Source of the DNA: Jaltomata sinuosa
Taxonomy: Eukaryota > Streptophyta > Magnoliopsida > Solanales > Solanaceae
Assembly: GCA_003996215.1 (NCBI GenBank)
Contig: QJPP01007233.1
Location: forward strand, 1,173,501-1,237,500
Direction: 5' to 3'
Length of the DNA: 64,000 nt
Below the pieces are notes generated by a model that was not told where the DNA came from, did no database searches, and saw only the letters and a program-made list of their open reading frames with translations. Below are positions 11,288-22,578 of this stretch, in pieces. A program made the position numbers and the translations under genes. Numbering within the stretch: position 1 is the first letter of the stretch; each line of letters starts with the position of its first letter.

Positions 11288-14200
11288 ATGGAAGAGAAGA
11301 CTGAGATCGCGAAAGATGTCACGGATGTAGTGTCCATCTTTCTTGGTACTCTTTACGTCTTCCTTTTTCAGCATCAAATCATCTCATTTTATTGTCTTCA
11401 CAATGTAGCTTATTGGAAACACCCCTATGGTATATCTGAACAAAATCGTGGAAGGTTGTGCTGCCCAAATTGCAGCCAAATTGGAGACAATGGAACCATG
11501 CTCAAGTATCAAAGATAGGTGTTTATCTTTCACTCCCCTTATCCAGTTTCTTCTTGAGAAGTTTTCTTTCTTCCTGTTTCTAGTGATGCATCACTCTTCA
11601 CTCAATTTGCAAAATCTTGAATTTACACAATTTTTCACCTCTTATTTCTTACTTCCAATTTTAATATGTAGGGTTGCATGGAGTATGATCAAAGATGCAG
11701 AAGAGAGGGGCCTAATTACCCCTGGAAAGGTTGGTGAAGTTTGTGTGAAAATAAATATCAGCAGGAAAAAGGAACACATTGAAGAGATATTATATGATTT
11801 CACGTACTTTGTCACAAATTTTGATGCATGCTTAAAATGGGATTAAAACGATAGTAACGTGAATTCTCTCTTGATAGAGGTGGAAATGTTACCTGTAGTT
11901 CCCTGTGGTCTATGATAATTTCTCTGAAAGGCTGAACTGAAATTATTTTCTTGGTTTTAAATGTTGAAATAATGGTGGCTAAAGACGGTCCTCATTGAGG
12001 TATCAAGTGGAAATACCGGTATTGGCCTTGCGTTTATTGCAGCAGCTCGTGGCTACAAACTCGTGATAGTGATGCCAGCATCATTTAGTCTTGAGAGAAG
12101 GATTGTTCTTAAAGCTTTGGGGGCTGAGTTATACATTACAGATCCTGCCAAAGGTTTAGATGCTGTGTTTCAGAAGGCCCAAGAGATAATAGATCGGACA
12201 CCAAACTGTCATTTTCTTCGTCAGGACCAGAACCCTGCCAATCCAAAGGTATCTTTACCAATAGCTTGTTCATTTGTTATAAAAACATCACATTTATCAA
12301 TTATTCATGTGTAGATCCATTATGAAGCAACTGGACCTGAAATATGGAATTGTACCGGAGGGAAAGTTGATATTTTTATTGCTGGGATTGGGACTGGAGG
12401 CACAGTGACAGGAGTTGGAAGGTTTCTCAAGGAGAAGAATCCAGAAATAAAGGTTAGGTTATTAGTGAGTGGCAAGATGGAAAAAGAAGTGGCATTGTTC
12501 TTCTTTCTTTTTGTCTTGCTTTCTTATTCCTTTGTCTTGTGGGAAAATCAGGTATATGGTATAGAACCAGCCGAAAATGCATTTCTAAATGGAGGACAAC
12601 TAGGTCAGTCAAGTTTTTTTTTCCCCCATTCGAGGTGTCTCATCAAACTGATTGGAGCTGTGCTATTATCTTCGTTGGAGAAATTAAGCATAAACTCTGT
12701 TGGTTCTTTCTTAAAGATGCATCTTTTTGTGAACACATTCTTTCTTAAAGATGCATATAATTGTTAACACAAAGCACTAGCACATCTCGCTATCTCATGT
12801 AAAGCAGTACCTTCGATCATATTTGTATTAATTTGCTTGGGTAGCATTTTCAAACACAAATACTACCCCATTCAAGTTATTTGGATATTAGCACTACCAT
12901 CTTATGTTCTGGTATCCATGTATCTCTGTCACGCATTGTGTTGTGGCCCTAAATGGACTATTATGCTAGATGAAGTACTACATTCCTTTTGCAGAGAAAA
13001 TGTGCTTTTTATTCTAAACTTTTTGCAGTAGAAAAGTTTCGAATAAAAAGCACAAGAAACTTTTCTACTGCGAAAAGTTTCCTTCCTTCTGTGTCTTTTC
13101 AGAATATTCATCTCCATATAGAAACTAACATGTCATTGCATTAATTCTACGGAAAAGGGCCAAAAATACCCCTGAACTATCTGAAAAGGTTCAAATATAC
13201 CCTTCATTAATCTATTGGGCTAAAAATACCCCTCCGTCTATCTTTTTGGCTCACTTTTACCCTTAAAACTAACAGCCTTTTTTTTTATTTTTTTAATTAT
13301 TATTTATTACGTGGCGCTTTCTTATTGGACAAAACCAAAACCCAACCCATCAGAATTTTCCCTGCCGCCCCGACCCAATTTCACTACCCATGACCCAAAC
13401 CCATTTAGAAAAACCCATCGACATAAAACATACATCGATCGTGGGATTCTCAGGTGTTGTTTGGCCTTCACGACTTACTTGAATAGGATTCTCAACAACA
13501 GAAGGAATTGATTCCGTAGTATTATTAAAAGCAGGTGCACTTTCTGCATTATTTTATTTTCTGTTGTTATTTGTCTTTGGGGTTTGCCTCTCTAGAGCTT
13601 TGATTTTGTTGTATTGAAGATATGACAATGGATGTGTATGAAATAAAAAGTAAGAGTTTCGTTATTATGTTCCTCCCTTGGTTAACCACTGTATAAAGAG
13701 AAAAAAAATTAAGCAAAACAGAACTTTGATTTCTAATTGCTGCGGCTGAACTTTGACATGCATGGTGCACTCCTTAAAATAATCTAAAAGATGTTTGCAC
13801 CGCTGAACAAGCTCTTTTCTTTTGTTTTCTGGTTTTCATGGCTTGCATGAATTGGATTTTTAGAGTCAGAAAGAATTTATTTTTATAGTGTTCACAGTCA
13901 AAACGATGATCGTATTTTTATGTCCTTTGTTGGATTTTTCTAAATGGGTTTGGGTCATGGGTAGTGAAATTGGGTCGGGGCGGCAGGGAAAATTCTGATG
14001 GGTTGGGTTTTAGTTTTGTCCAATAAGAAAGAGCCACGTAAAATATAATAATTAAAAAAAAAAAAAGAGGTTTGTTAGTTTTAAGGGTAAAAGTGAGCCA
14101 AAAAGATAGACTGGGGGTATTTTTAGCCCAATAGATTAACGAAGGGTATATTTGAACCTTTTAAGATAGTTCAGGGGTATTTTTGGCCCTTTTCCGTTAA

Positions 14201-16320
14201 TTCTATATAGAGAGTTTTTCCAACTCATCTCTCATGCTGTGTTTTCATCACTACTTTCTGTGAATTATTTTTTTATCATAGACTTATATGTGTAATTAAA
14301 TCTTACTGTTAAAGGGCCGCATAAAATCCAAGGAATTGGTCCTGGTTTTATCCCACCTGTTCTCGATCTCAGCATCCTGGATGAAGTTCTTCAAGTAAGG
14401 CTGTAAACCGTATAAATAGCTGTCAGATTATAAACATTTAAATTTCTGCTCAGTGCGTATAAGTTTTTCCTAGCAAACCTGCTTATCTAACAAATAATTC
14501 TCTTATCAGATGATGAATCTGCTATGATCTGATTGACAATATCAATTTGGTTAATATAAAACTAATGCATTTACAGCTCACAGAAGCAGAGATACAAAGT
14601 ATGGGAACATAGGCCAGATCTCTATATAGGATAAAGTTAGACATATCCTTTTATTGACGGAATTGTTTCCAGAATATTCGTGAGTTTCAATGTAGAAATA
14701 TTCCAACTTACTCTATCTCTGTAACATGTCCATCTGATTTAGTTCATTAACAGATCAAAGTAAATTCATTATTGATTTTTTTGTTTCCACTGGGGTTGCT
14801 TGATATATTTGCTGGTATGATGTCAACTTCTGTTTTTATTTATGTTCAGGTATCTAGTGATGAAGCTATTGAAATGTCAAAGCTTCTTGCATTGAAAGAA
14901 GGCCTGCTGGTAATTAGTTCACCAGTCTATAAAGATCACTTCCGAATCCACAGATTGCCTGTGTCTGCCACTTCATTTGTGATGTGCATTCTGATATCAT
15001 CATGTTATACTTTCTTTTTCTTTTGGAATATTTTCAGGTAGGAATATCATCAGGGGCTGCTGCTGCTGCTGCAATAAAAGTAGCAAAAAAGCCAGAAAAT
15101 GCTGGGAAACTTATTGTGGTAAGTTAGATCTATTCAGTAAGCTGATAATGATGAGAAGGCGACGTAGAGAAGAAAGTATACCCTTTGTTACCCCCTCGGT
15201 AATTACCTAATGAGAGAGAGAGTCGATGCAAAAGTAGTCCTTTACACGAGGAAACGCCAGATATATTGATAATGATCTCTGTTAACTACTTTTTATATAG
15301 ACTGGAAGCTAGAGAGATACTAATGTATAGTGCTGCCGTGTTTTACTGGGAGGGATCGAACCATGGGAAAAAACTCGTCGTACAATGAGTCTAATAGAGT
15401 TAACGAACATCAAACATAGTCTGAGTTCATGCTTTCAACGAGACTTTCTTAGCTTGTCAAACTTTCTCTCCTTCACAAGGAAAGTTATCGGATAAGCAAG
15501 ATCTTTGATTGATGTGGCTGAATAAGTCAAATCAATAAAGTGAACAGCCCAACCCGACAATGGGTTCTAATATACTAAATCACATGTTTATGTTTTCGGA
15601 ACATCACAGGTAGAGTTCTCTGGAGGAAAATCACTCTCCCTGGAGTCTCTCCTGTGAGGTCAAGTGATGGTCAACAACTCAAATATTACTCTGACATTCA
15701 CTTAAGGAACTTGCTTGTGATTCCACCAATCATTACCATGAGTTGCACACATTTGTCTGATATGAACGTTATCACCATAATATCAATGAACACTGATCTC
15801 TTAATGTTGTTATGTTAATATTTCAATCTTTTTCTGTCTGATTTTCATAGTAGAAGCTCAGGTACAGATAATATCAGCTTTACACTTTATTATCATGCCC
15901 ATATTTTTTGTCTCTTTATCCATCATTTAATTTTGGGATCTTTGATGATATACAAGAACTTGAGATCTTGTTGACATATTCATTCATTTCCGCGCTTTTC
16001 ACATGCAAATGATAGCAGCTTTATGGTTGAAATGTATCTTACATGATCTAGACGTTTCTGTAACTACTTTGCAGAATTATGAGCTGATAGTTGCTATTTT
16101 GCAGCTGCCATGGCTCCTTAGTTAGGATTAAGCCAAAAGCCAAACTAACATTTGGATAGCTCTATGGTTGAAGCAAATGATGAACAGTTGAACACTGGCC
16201 TAAAATTCTCTGTTTTAATTCTCTATGCAGGTAATCTTTGCTAGTTTTGGGGAGCGTTATCTTTCCACGGTGCTGTTTGATTCCATTCGAGAAGAGGTGG
16301 CAAATATGACTTTTGAGTAA
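11288..16320 (+). CDS. OASTL: Cysteine synthase / O-acetylserine(thiol)lyase, ten coding exons
   Basis: Coding exons: 11288-11326, 11409-11518, 11672-11729, 11985-12248, 12315-12452, 12552-12603, 14315-14394, 14850-14909, 15038-15118, 16231-16320. They join in frame to 323 residues, the usual length for cytosolic OASTL. The family's PLP enzymes make cysteine from O-acetylserine and sulfide. Visible motifs: LIGNTPMVYLN (14-24); PCSSIKDR with the PLP lysine K48; VSSGNTGIG (75-83); GIGTGGTVTG for the PLP phosphate; GGQLGPHKIQGIG; and GISSGAAAAAA. No transit peptide precedes MEEKTEIAKDVTD, so a cytosolic location is inferred. Two positions are unusual: the substrate loop reads SSGNTG (usually TSGNTG), and the QQF-NPANP segment reads RQDQNPANP (148-156). 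Activity may have shifted, for example towards cyanoalanine synthase-like or another beta-substitution. Intron 6 carries a transposon. Confidence 0.93.
13001..13071. repeat. Two overlapping perfect hairpins in OASTL intron 6
   Basis: GCAGTAGAAAAGTTTC (13025-13040) is perfectly complementary to GAAACTTTTCTACTGC (13056-13071), with a 15-nt loop. TGTGCTTTTTATTC (13001-13014) is perfectly complementary to GAATAAAAAGCACA (13041-13054), which lies inside that loop. The two stems are therefore mutually exclusive or pseudoknot-like. This is directly visible in the sequence; a function is not known. Confidence 0.85.
13141..14205. mobile_element. Palindromic Mutator-like MITE in OASTL intron 6
   Basis: The element (13150-14196) is flanked by a perfect 9-bp direct repeat, TTAATTCTA, at 13141-13149 and 14197-14205. 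A 9-bp duplication is the Mutator superfamily signature. Its ends are inverted: CGGAAAAGGGCCAAAAATAC on the left and the reverse complement ...GGCCCTTTTCCG on the right. Similarity continues for about 270 bp into each arm, including the GCGGCAGGGAAAATTCTGA block. It has no coding capacity. This TIR type is familiar from nightshade genomes. In the spliced pre-mRNA it would form a long hairpin. Confidence 0.88.
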
Positions 16321-17459
16321 CTTTATGCTTCTTTGGACTGAGAGATAGGGTATTCAAGGAAGTTATATGTTGTAACTTGAACTAAAATAGTAAAAACAAC
16401 TGAAGTGTAACCTCCTAAATTGGTGAACTATTGTTCACGAACACAAAAATTCTTACCACTTGAATAATATAAAGAAAAAACTATTTGTTCGCCTACAGAT
16501 ATAAATCTCTCCTGTGCTGAGTGGCTTGTTTAGCTTGTCTCCTTTGTAATTCACATGAGTATTAGCTTTTGAGCTCTTTTTTCTTAGTGACAGCTCCCCT
16601 GAAATTAGCTTTTAACCTCACTTTTTTCTCTAGGTTTGAATTTCCTCTCAAACTATTTTTTGGTGGGTATTTAACTAATTTAGCTTTTAAAAATCCTCCA
16701 ACTTAAACTTACAAATTGTTAATAAACAGAAACTTGCAACATTGCCTATTTGAACAGTGTAATCATTGTCGCTATTTAGCCCTTCGTTCAGCCAGTGAAA
16801 AAGTCATCCTTGACGATTTCCCAATGGCATCGTTTATGGAGAAAGGTTTCCATCAGCAGTCAGACAGGTATTTACTTTTCTGATACCTTCACAGCATGTT
16901 GGCAAACCAGCTAGTATTCGTATTATTCTTTCTGTCGATTGCACATATAATTGGGCTCTTAAGCAACTGGAGGTATGTAGAGAGGAAATGAGAAACTACT
17001 GAAAACTTGCACCATTTTTCAAGCCATTCCGAAGATATCCAGCAAATGGTTGGAACAAGATTAATGAAGCAAATTCAAGAGATTACTCCTGTACAGTGTA
17101 AAGCATACATTTTGTGATCTTAATGGCAAAACTTCTCTAACTTCCTGGATATGCAAAAGAGCACTATGAAAAATTACATATTGTTGAAATACTCTTGAAC
17201 CCGTGCACAAAGCTGGGAAGGGAAAAGAAACTCACTACACAGGTTCTGAGTATTATTCACTACAGATAACTACTCCTATAAGCTAAGCCTCAATAGTTAG
17301 GGCTTGTAACAATCCTTCGCGCAAAAGCTACTATTGGGGCAGGAGAAAAAAATGTGTTGTATCTTCAAAAGAGAAATAGAAAACATGAACAGAAAGATTT
17401 AAAGACGGAACACAGAGACAGGACAGGTTTGAAGGATTAGATATAACAGTAGTTTACTC
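16321..17459. other. OASTL 3' flank and intergenic gap
   Basis: The OASTL 3'UTR and the tail end of the LEA gene face each other here (convergent genes). No exon is seen. The stretch 16778-16985 is the second copy of the repeat at 5400-5620. A poly(A) site cannot be placed from sequence alone. Confidence 0.6.
16778..16985 (+). repeat. Repeat shared with 5400-5620
   Basis: This is the downstream partner of the duplicated block described at 5400. Shared words include TATTCGTATTATTCTTTCT and CTCTTAAGCAACTGGAG in the same order and spacing. The copies differ by substitutions and short indels, so the duplication is not recent. Confidence 0.8.
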
Positions 17460-18814
17460 TCATCCTAGTTTTGTTTGTTTCATTAGATTGGTGCTGTTTT
17501 TATCATTATTCTTTGTGCCACTAGTGGTGTTAGTAGTACTGTTAGTTTGGTTGAGCCTTGCAGCAGCAGCAATAGAAGCAGCGACACCACCTGGACGGGT
17601 GCACAAGTTTGGATCATTCCTCAGTTCTGCACCGATCACTCCCTCTGCATCTTTGCGTGTCACTGGCTTATCTGACGGTAACTTTGAACTTGCGTCCTGT
17701 CAAACACCAATGTAATGTCTTAGTTATACGTATGAAATTTAACTTATATACACTGACAATTTTAAGGGTCTTACCGCGAGGATTTCAGCCAGTTTAGTTT
17801 TTTCTTCCTCTTTGGTAAGTCTAGCATTGCGAGTAGCAGCTGACTGAGCAGCAGCAGCAACTCCACCGGGGATAATGTTGGTACGTCCGGTGGCTCTCAC
17901 TTCTGCTGCCTGTATTGCTGCTGCGTCGCTGTAATCAACCGGCCTGTTTCCAGCAGTGACAACAGTGGCTTCAAGGGCTTCACCAATGGTAATGTTTGCT
18001 CTTCCCGAGACTGATTCTGAGCTCAGTTGCTTTCTTACACAAAAGTAAGAAAAATGTTGGTTGATCTTATGTTAAGAGTTTATAACTACTCAGTAACTGC
18101 CTATAATACAATGACATCACCTTTTTCTTTCATAAATTAAAATTTTTAGCTAAAGATCATTCTTTTTGTTATGAAATAAATCTTCAAAATATAATTGAAC
18201 TTGAGTTTCCACATCAGTCATTTAGGGATGGAAACGTCTCTTTATATGGTCTTTGAGCAATCCTCACCTCATGAGCTAGCGGGGTTGAGTTAGGCCAAAA
18301 TCAAAGTCCATTTTCTTATCTTCTATCCTCCTTGGAAATTTGTCAATTAAATGCCTAAGATTCTTTACATTTGAATACCCTTTCCTCCTCCTTTCAATCA
18401 ATTTCTAAAAGCTATATAACAACAACAATTACGAAGAAGAATTCCTCTCTATCAACATTTGACTAACAAATGAAAAGTTATAGCCCTTTACAAATTTGTT
18501 TTTAGTTTGATGTATGTTTTATCAGAGATTTGAAAAAATAACAAAGAAGAGATCTTTGTAGGATCTTCTTATTGATCTATTCAAATAAGGATTATGTTTA
18601 CTCATTTTCTCTTTACAAAATGAAACATAGTATAAATTTATTATATAATTGAAAAAAAGGTGAAAAATTAGTTTAGAACCTGTCCACCAATAGACTCAGC
18701 AACAGCTTTCTTCCTAGCAAGTGATGATTCTTGAACATCATGACTCACATCCTCTTGTTTAACTGACTCATGCTCTTGCTCAGCTTCTTCCCTCCTTGGT
18801 TGTTCTTGGCTCAT
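17460..18814 (-). CDS. SMP-domain LEA protein (seed maturation protein, D-34 type)
   Basis: Three exons on the minus strand, 18814-18680, 18029-17775 and 17696-17460, join in frame to 208 residues. The protein starts MSQEQPRREEAEQEHESVKQ. It has an SMP repeat around residues 30-115 (SVSGRANITIGEALEAT, then PVDYSDAAAIQAAEVRATG, then IIPGGVAAAAQSAA). A second follows around residues 116-190 (LAEILADASSKLPSDKPVT, DAEGVIGAELRNDPN, RPGGVAASIAAAARLNQ). The C-terminal tail is rich in Asn and Thr. LEA_SMP proteins are hydrophilic and accumulate in late embryogenesis and dehydration. This one is somewhat shorter than the roughly 260-residue three-repeat members. Introns are GT-AG. Upstream RY and ABRE motifs support seed/ABA control. 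Confidence 0.92.
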
Positions 18815-18889
18815 TTTTAATATCTCAAAAATTCAAGATTTCTAAGAATATTTTTTAAAAAAGGAAAGTAAAGATAGTAACACCTCTTG

Positions 18890-18990
18890 TATAATGGTGT
18901 TATAAGTTTGCATGGAGAAGATAGTTTCCACTTTCCATGCATAATAAGTGCATAAAATGGGGAAGTTTGAAAGCTAAACACGTGTTTGGA
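18890..18990 (-). promoter_or_regulatory. Seed-type promoter of the LEA gene (TATA, two RY motifs, ABRE)
   Basis: Upstream of the LEA start codon, reading on the minus strand, there is a CTTATAAC TATA-like box (about 18898-18906). Next come an RY core CATGCA (18909-18914), a second RY-type ATGCATG (18936-18942) and a palindromic ACACGTGT G-box/ABRE (18978-18985). RY motifs bind B3 factors (ABI3/FUS3/LEC2) and ABREs bind bZIP factors in seed-gene promoters. The motifs are seen in the sequence; the regulation is inferred. Confidence 0.7.
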
Positions 18991-19983
18991 ATAGATTTGG
19001 TTTGGAGTACTTAGCCTCTACTATTTTGGTGGAGATTGGAAGGCCCTAAAGTATTGGGAACTATTTCTTTGTGACTTTTTCTTTTGTTTAAAGGGGAATT
19101 TTTTTACATATTTGATACAAAAACAAACCTTGTGCTTAATTATGAACAAAGATGATCTTTTTTTTATCAGTTATAATTAGAAGAAAATAGCCTTCTAAAT
19201 TTGATAAAATAAGTTGTAGTTTAAATTAATTTACATTCCATAGAAAAAGTTAAATTATGTGAACTACGTATTATTTAAAAGAACAATTATGCTCAAATAT
19301 TTATAATGGAGAACTAACATTTTCAACATTTTTCTTCCAAGTATATCCGATATATATACAAAGTCCAAGCAAAAAGTTTAATTGAAAAAGGGGGGAAATT
19401 GCAAAATTGTCCATGAACTCTTGGAATATAACATAGTGTAAGGGCAAAAATCAAAATCTGAACCATTTCCAATAAATCAATGACAAATTTGAACATTTTA
19501 CTTTGTAAAAAAAAAGTCCACACAATGAAAATTTTATATCTTTATGCAATAAGGGCATATTTTAGCCTATTTTTCTAACGATAAAGATATATTTGAGTTT
19601 GAGCCCAACTATTATTAAATATGGTCTATTTCATACCTATATACATATTACACACTTTTTTCCTTTTTTCATGCGTGTTAAATTTATTATATTAATGAAA
19701 TACTTTTTTGGGCACAATTTAAATTATTTATCATGATATAATTATAAGTAATACACTATGTTAAGTATTAATTATCAACCTAATAAAAATGATACTACTC
19801 CTCTAAGTATTTTCTTTCATTCATTTTGTAAGTGGTCAAGAGATATCTTAATTTTTTCTGCTACTCTATTATTTTACACTACATTAATAATGTAATACCA
19901 ATATTTACAACTTTCTTTTTTCTTTTTTCGTAAATGGATACACACATTAATTAGGTTCAATTGCCCTCAATTCTTGTGTTACA
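18991..19983. other. AT-rich region between LEA and dUTPase genes
   Basis: This is the shared upstream region of two divergent genes. It is strongly AT-rich, with no exon, RNA gene or clear repeat family recognised. Confidence 0.5.
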
Positions 19984-20178
19984 ATGGCGGGAACTTTTGG
20001 CGCTATTCCACATTTTCAGGTCAATACACCTTTTTATAAACCTCCACATCAATCTTCTTCCACAATCTTCAAACCCTTCTTACGCCACTGTTACTATTTC
20101 TCCTCTCGAAGTTCCAAAAATGGCTGCAAATGGCGTCGCTTCGTCTGCTCTCTTCTTCCGCGTGAAAAAGCTATCTGA
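19984..20178 (+). other. Overlapping upstream ORF at the dUTPase start
   Basis: An ATG at 19984 opens a 64-codon frame (MAGTFGAIPHFQVNTPFYK...) that runs past the dUTPase ATG at 20120 in another frame and stops at 20178. Its first 45 residues are Ser/Phe/Pro/His-rich with few acidic residues, as organelle transit peptides often are. The dUTPase frame is itself open upstream of 20120 but has no in-frame ATG. It may be a translation-repressing uORF, or a transit peptide separated from the enzyme by a frameshift. Expression is not shown. Confidence 0.45.
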
Positions 20179-22013
20179 TAAGGCTGTTTTGCCCACCAGA
20201 GGCTCCCCTCTCTCTGCTGGCTATGATCTCTCCAGGTTTTCCCCTCTCTTTTTTTTTTTGGATTAAACCCATTTCACAAAATTATATCTTTTCCCTAAAT
20301 TTTGTGTGTTTGAAATTAAATCAATTTTGGCAGTGCAACGGAGACGAAAGTGCCTGCCAGGGGAAAGGCTCTAGTACCTACAGATCTTAGTATTGCCGTT
20401 CCTGAAGGAACATATGCCCGCATAGGTATATTCTTCCTCCTTTTTTCAACTTTCATTCATTCCAATCCCAAACACAGTTAAGTAGAAAATAATTGGTACA
20501 AATTGCAAATGAAGCTATCGTTTGACCATAGATTTCCAAATAATTTTTAGCAAATATTATTTGGATGAAGATTTGAGTGAAATTTCATCATGTGTTTGGT
20601 CGTATTTGAAAAACATATTTTACTTTTAAAAAAAATATGATTTATAATCATAAGTTTTAAAAACTATCAAAACTAATCATAAGTTGTTGGATCTTCGTTG
20701 TAGCAAATAACAAATAGTGAAGCACGACTATTGTTCCTTTTAAAGATAAATGTTGATGTAGAATTTGAGCAAACCCTATGGTGTTTTTGTAAAAGATAAA
20801 ATTTTGGTGTAGAATTTGAATTTTTAAAAGCTCCCAAACAATGAGATATGACCTAAATACTAGTTTTTTTTTAGTATTTGGGAATTTGGGTTGTCTGTCA
20901 AAAAAATTTGCCAAATAATGTTAAATTGTATGGGCAAACACTATTTGCCAATTTTTTTTTCCAAATTTTACTTGGGAAATCTATGGCCAAACGGATCCTA
21001 GGAGTTTACTTTAGAGATGCAACTTAAATAGTTCATAATTTTACAAAGTATTTAAAGATATTAGGGCATTTCGCACACAATATTGTTGTATTATTTAGCA
21101 TAAGCCTTGGTCTAATAGTAATAATTCGTTAGAACCTAGTAAATTAAGGTCAGGGGTGTGTGGTGTGTATGTTGCTTTACAATGTAGAGACATTTCTAAT
21201 GGACTTTCGACTCAAGTCAAGTGTAATAAAATCAATAAGAAAAGGACATAAGTAGTGGCAAAATAATGAGGAAAAAATCAACCAATAGTACAATAATTGA
21301 AGCAAAGAAAATAATAGGTAATAGTATAATTGAAGGATACGATAATAGGAGAACACTAATAATAATAATATTAATAAGAAAACTAGACCATGCTTGACTA
21401 TACCTTAATTCTTGATCTCTACCTCTCAAAACCCATCATAGCCGATCTCTTGTACCACCTCTCTGGACATTTGGGCATGTTCTCTTTGCATGCCTAAACT
21501 ATCTCAACTTCGCTTTTCCTCATTTTGTCTAAGTTTTATATAATTCATAAATTTGAAATCCAAACTCTTCTCCTTGGAGAAGGATAGAGAGGGAGCCCAT
21601 TATCTATTGAGTTTCTAATTCAACCGTGTTATCCTAACCCAATAGTTTAGTTTGCTATTCCATAGTTGTAATAAGATAATAAGAGTAATGTTCTTTGAAT
21701 ATTTGAAATTTAATCAATTTTTTTAGAAGATTAGGGGTTAATTAGTTTGTCATATGTTATTTTTATAGCTCCAAGATCAGGCTTGACCTGGAAGCATTCT
21801 ATAGACGTTGGGGCAGGTGTGATTGATGCTGACTACAGGGGACCAGTTGGAGTTATACTTTTCAACCATTCTGATGTTGATTTTGAAGTGAAAATTGGTG
21901 ACAGAATAGCTCAATTGATCATAGAGAAAATCATCGTGCCAGAGGTCGAGGAGGTTGATGATCTAGACTTGACAGTCAGGGGCTCCGGAGGCTTTGGATC
22001 AACTGGAGTTTGA
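20120..22013 (+). CDS. DUT: dUTP pyrophosphatase (dUTPase), three exons
   Basis: Exons 20120-20235, 20334-20425 and 21769-22013 join in frame to 150 residues. The enzyme hydrolyses dUTP to dUMP and pyrophosphate, which keeps uracil out of DNA and supplies dTMP synthesis. All five trimeric dUTPase motifs are visible: SAGYDLS (I), PRSGLTW (II), GVIDADYRGPVGV with the catalytic Asp (III), DRIAQLI (IV) and the C-terminal RGSGGFGSTGV (V). The start chosen is the first ATG in frame, giving MAANGVASSALFFRVKKL. This is shorter at the N-terminus than the roughly 169-residue dUTPase known from tomato. An overlapping uORF lies upstream. Intron 2 holds a MITE. Confidence 0.95.
20519..20993. mobile_element. 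MITE in dUTPase intron 2
   Basis: Imperfect terminal inverted repeats are present: CGTTTGACCATAGATTTCC on the left and GGGAAATCTATGGCCAAACG on the right. More pairing continues inward through CAAATAATT/AATTTG blocks. There is no coding capacity. The GTTTGGCCATAGATTT end is a common nightshade MITE terminus. The target duplication is not clear by eye. Confidence 0.65.
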
Positions 22014-22312
22014 AATCTTTTGGCTTGAACTAGAATCATATTGGTCACACTATATTTACCAGGATGTTCTGATGTGTAAATTTTGCTGCAGCTTGACTTA
22101 ATGCTTTGTCAATGTTGATCTCTGTGGTTTCTAAGTGATAGTACTTGTTTTAAGATGTGATGTGAGTTTAGGTTCTCTTGACCAAATGGAATTAAGTTTT
22201 GGCAGCTACTTTTGTAAACTCAACCTGATGGAAAAGATCATGAAGTTGAATGATTCTATTTTTTGCATCTCAACTATATAGATCTAAGATGGCAGTATGT
22301 TACTTGTTTAAC

Positions 22313-22371
22313 TTAAAATTACAAATCTCCGCAGAATTAACTCCATAAAAAAGTGAGATTTGTAATTTTAA
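22313..22371. repeat. 17-bp perfect hairpin downstream of dUTPase
   Basis: TTAAAATTACAAATCTC (22313-22329) and GAGATTTGTAATTTTAA (22355-22371) are perfect inverted repeats around a 25-nt spacer. It lies 300 bp past the dUTPase stop codon. It may be a tiny foldback element or a transcript-end structure. Confidence 0.75.
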
Positions 22372-22578
22372 ATAAGACAAATTACCTACTACAATTTTAA
22401 AAGTGATGGCATCAATGGGTATTAAGTACGTAAAACTCAATTCAAGATAACCAAAGGACTATCTTGGGCTAGATGCTGGCCTTGTGAGATTGGACCCGAC
22501 AATAGGGTTTACATGAGTTTGATCCAAATGATTTGAGTGAATCAAAATTATTGGTTTGAGTAGCACTGAAATGAAGAA

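Noticed and set aside
15130..16230. Possible extra exon or solo LTR in OASTL intron 9
   Set aside because: No open frame continues the protein and no matching LTR ends or target duplication were found; left as intron.
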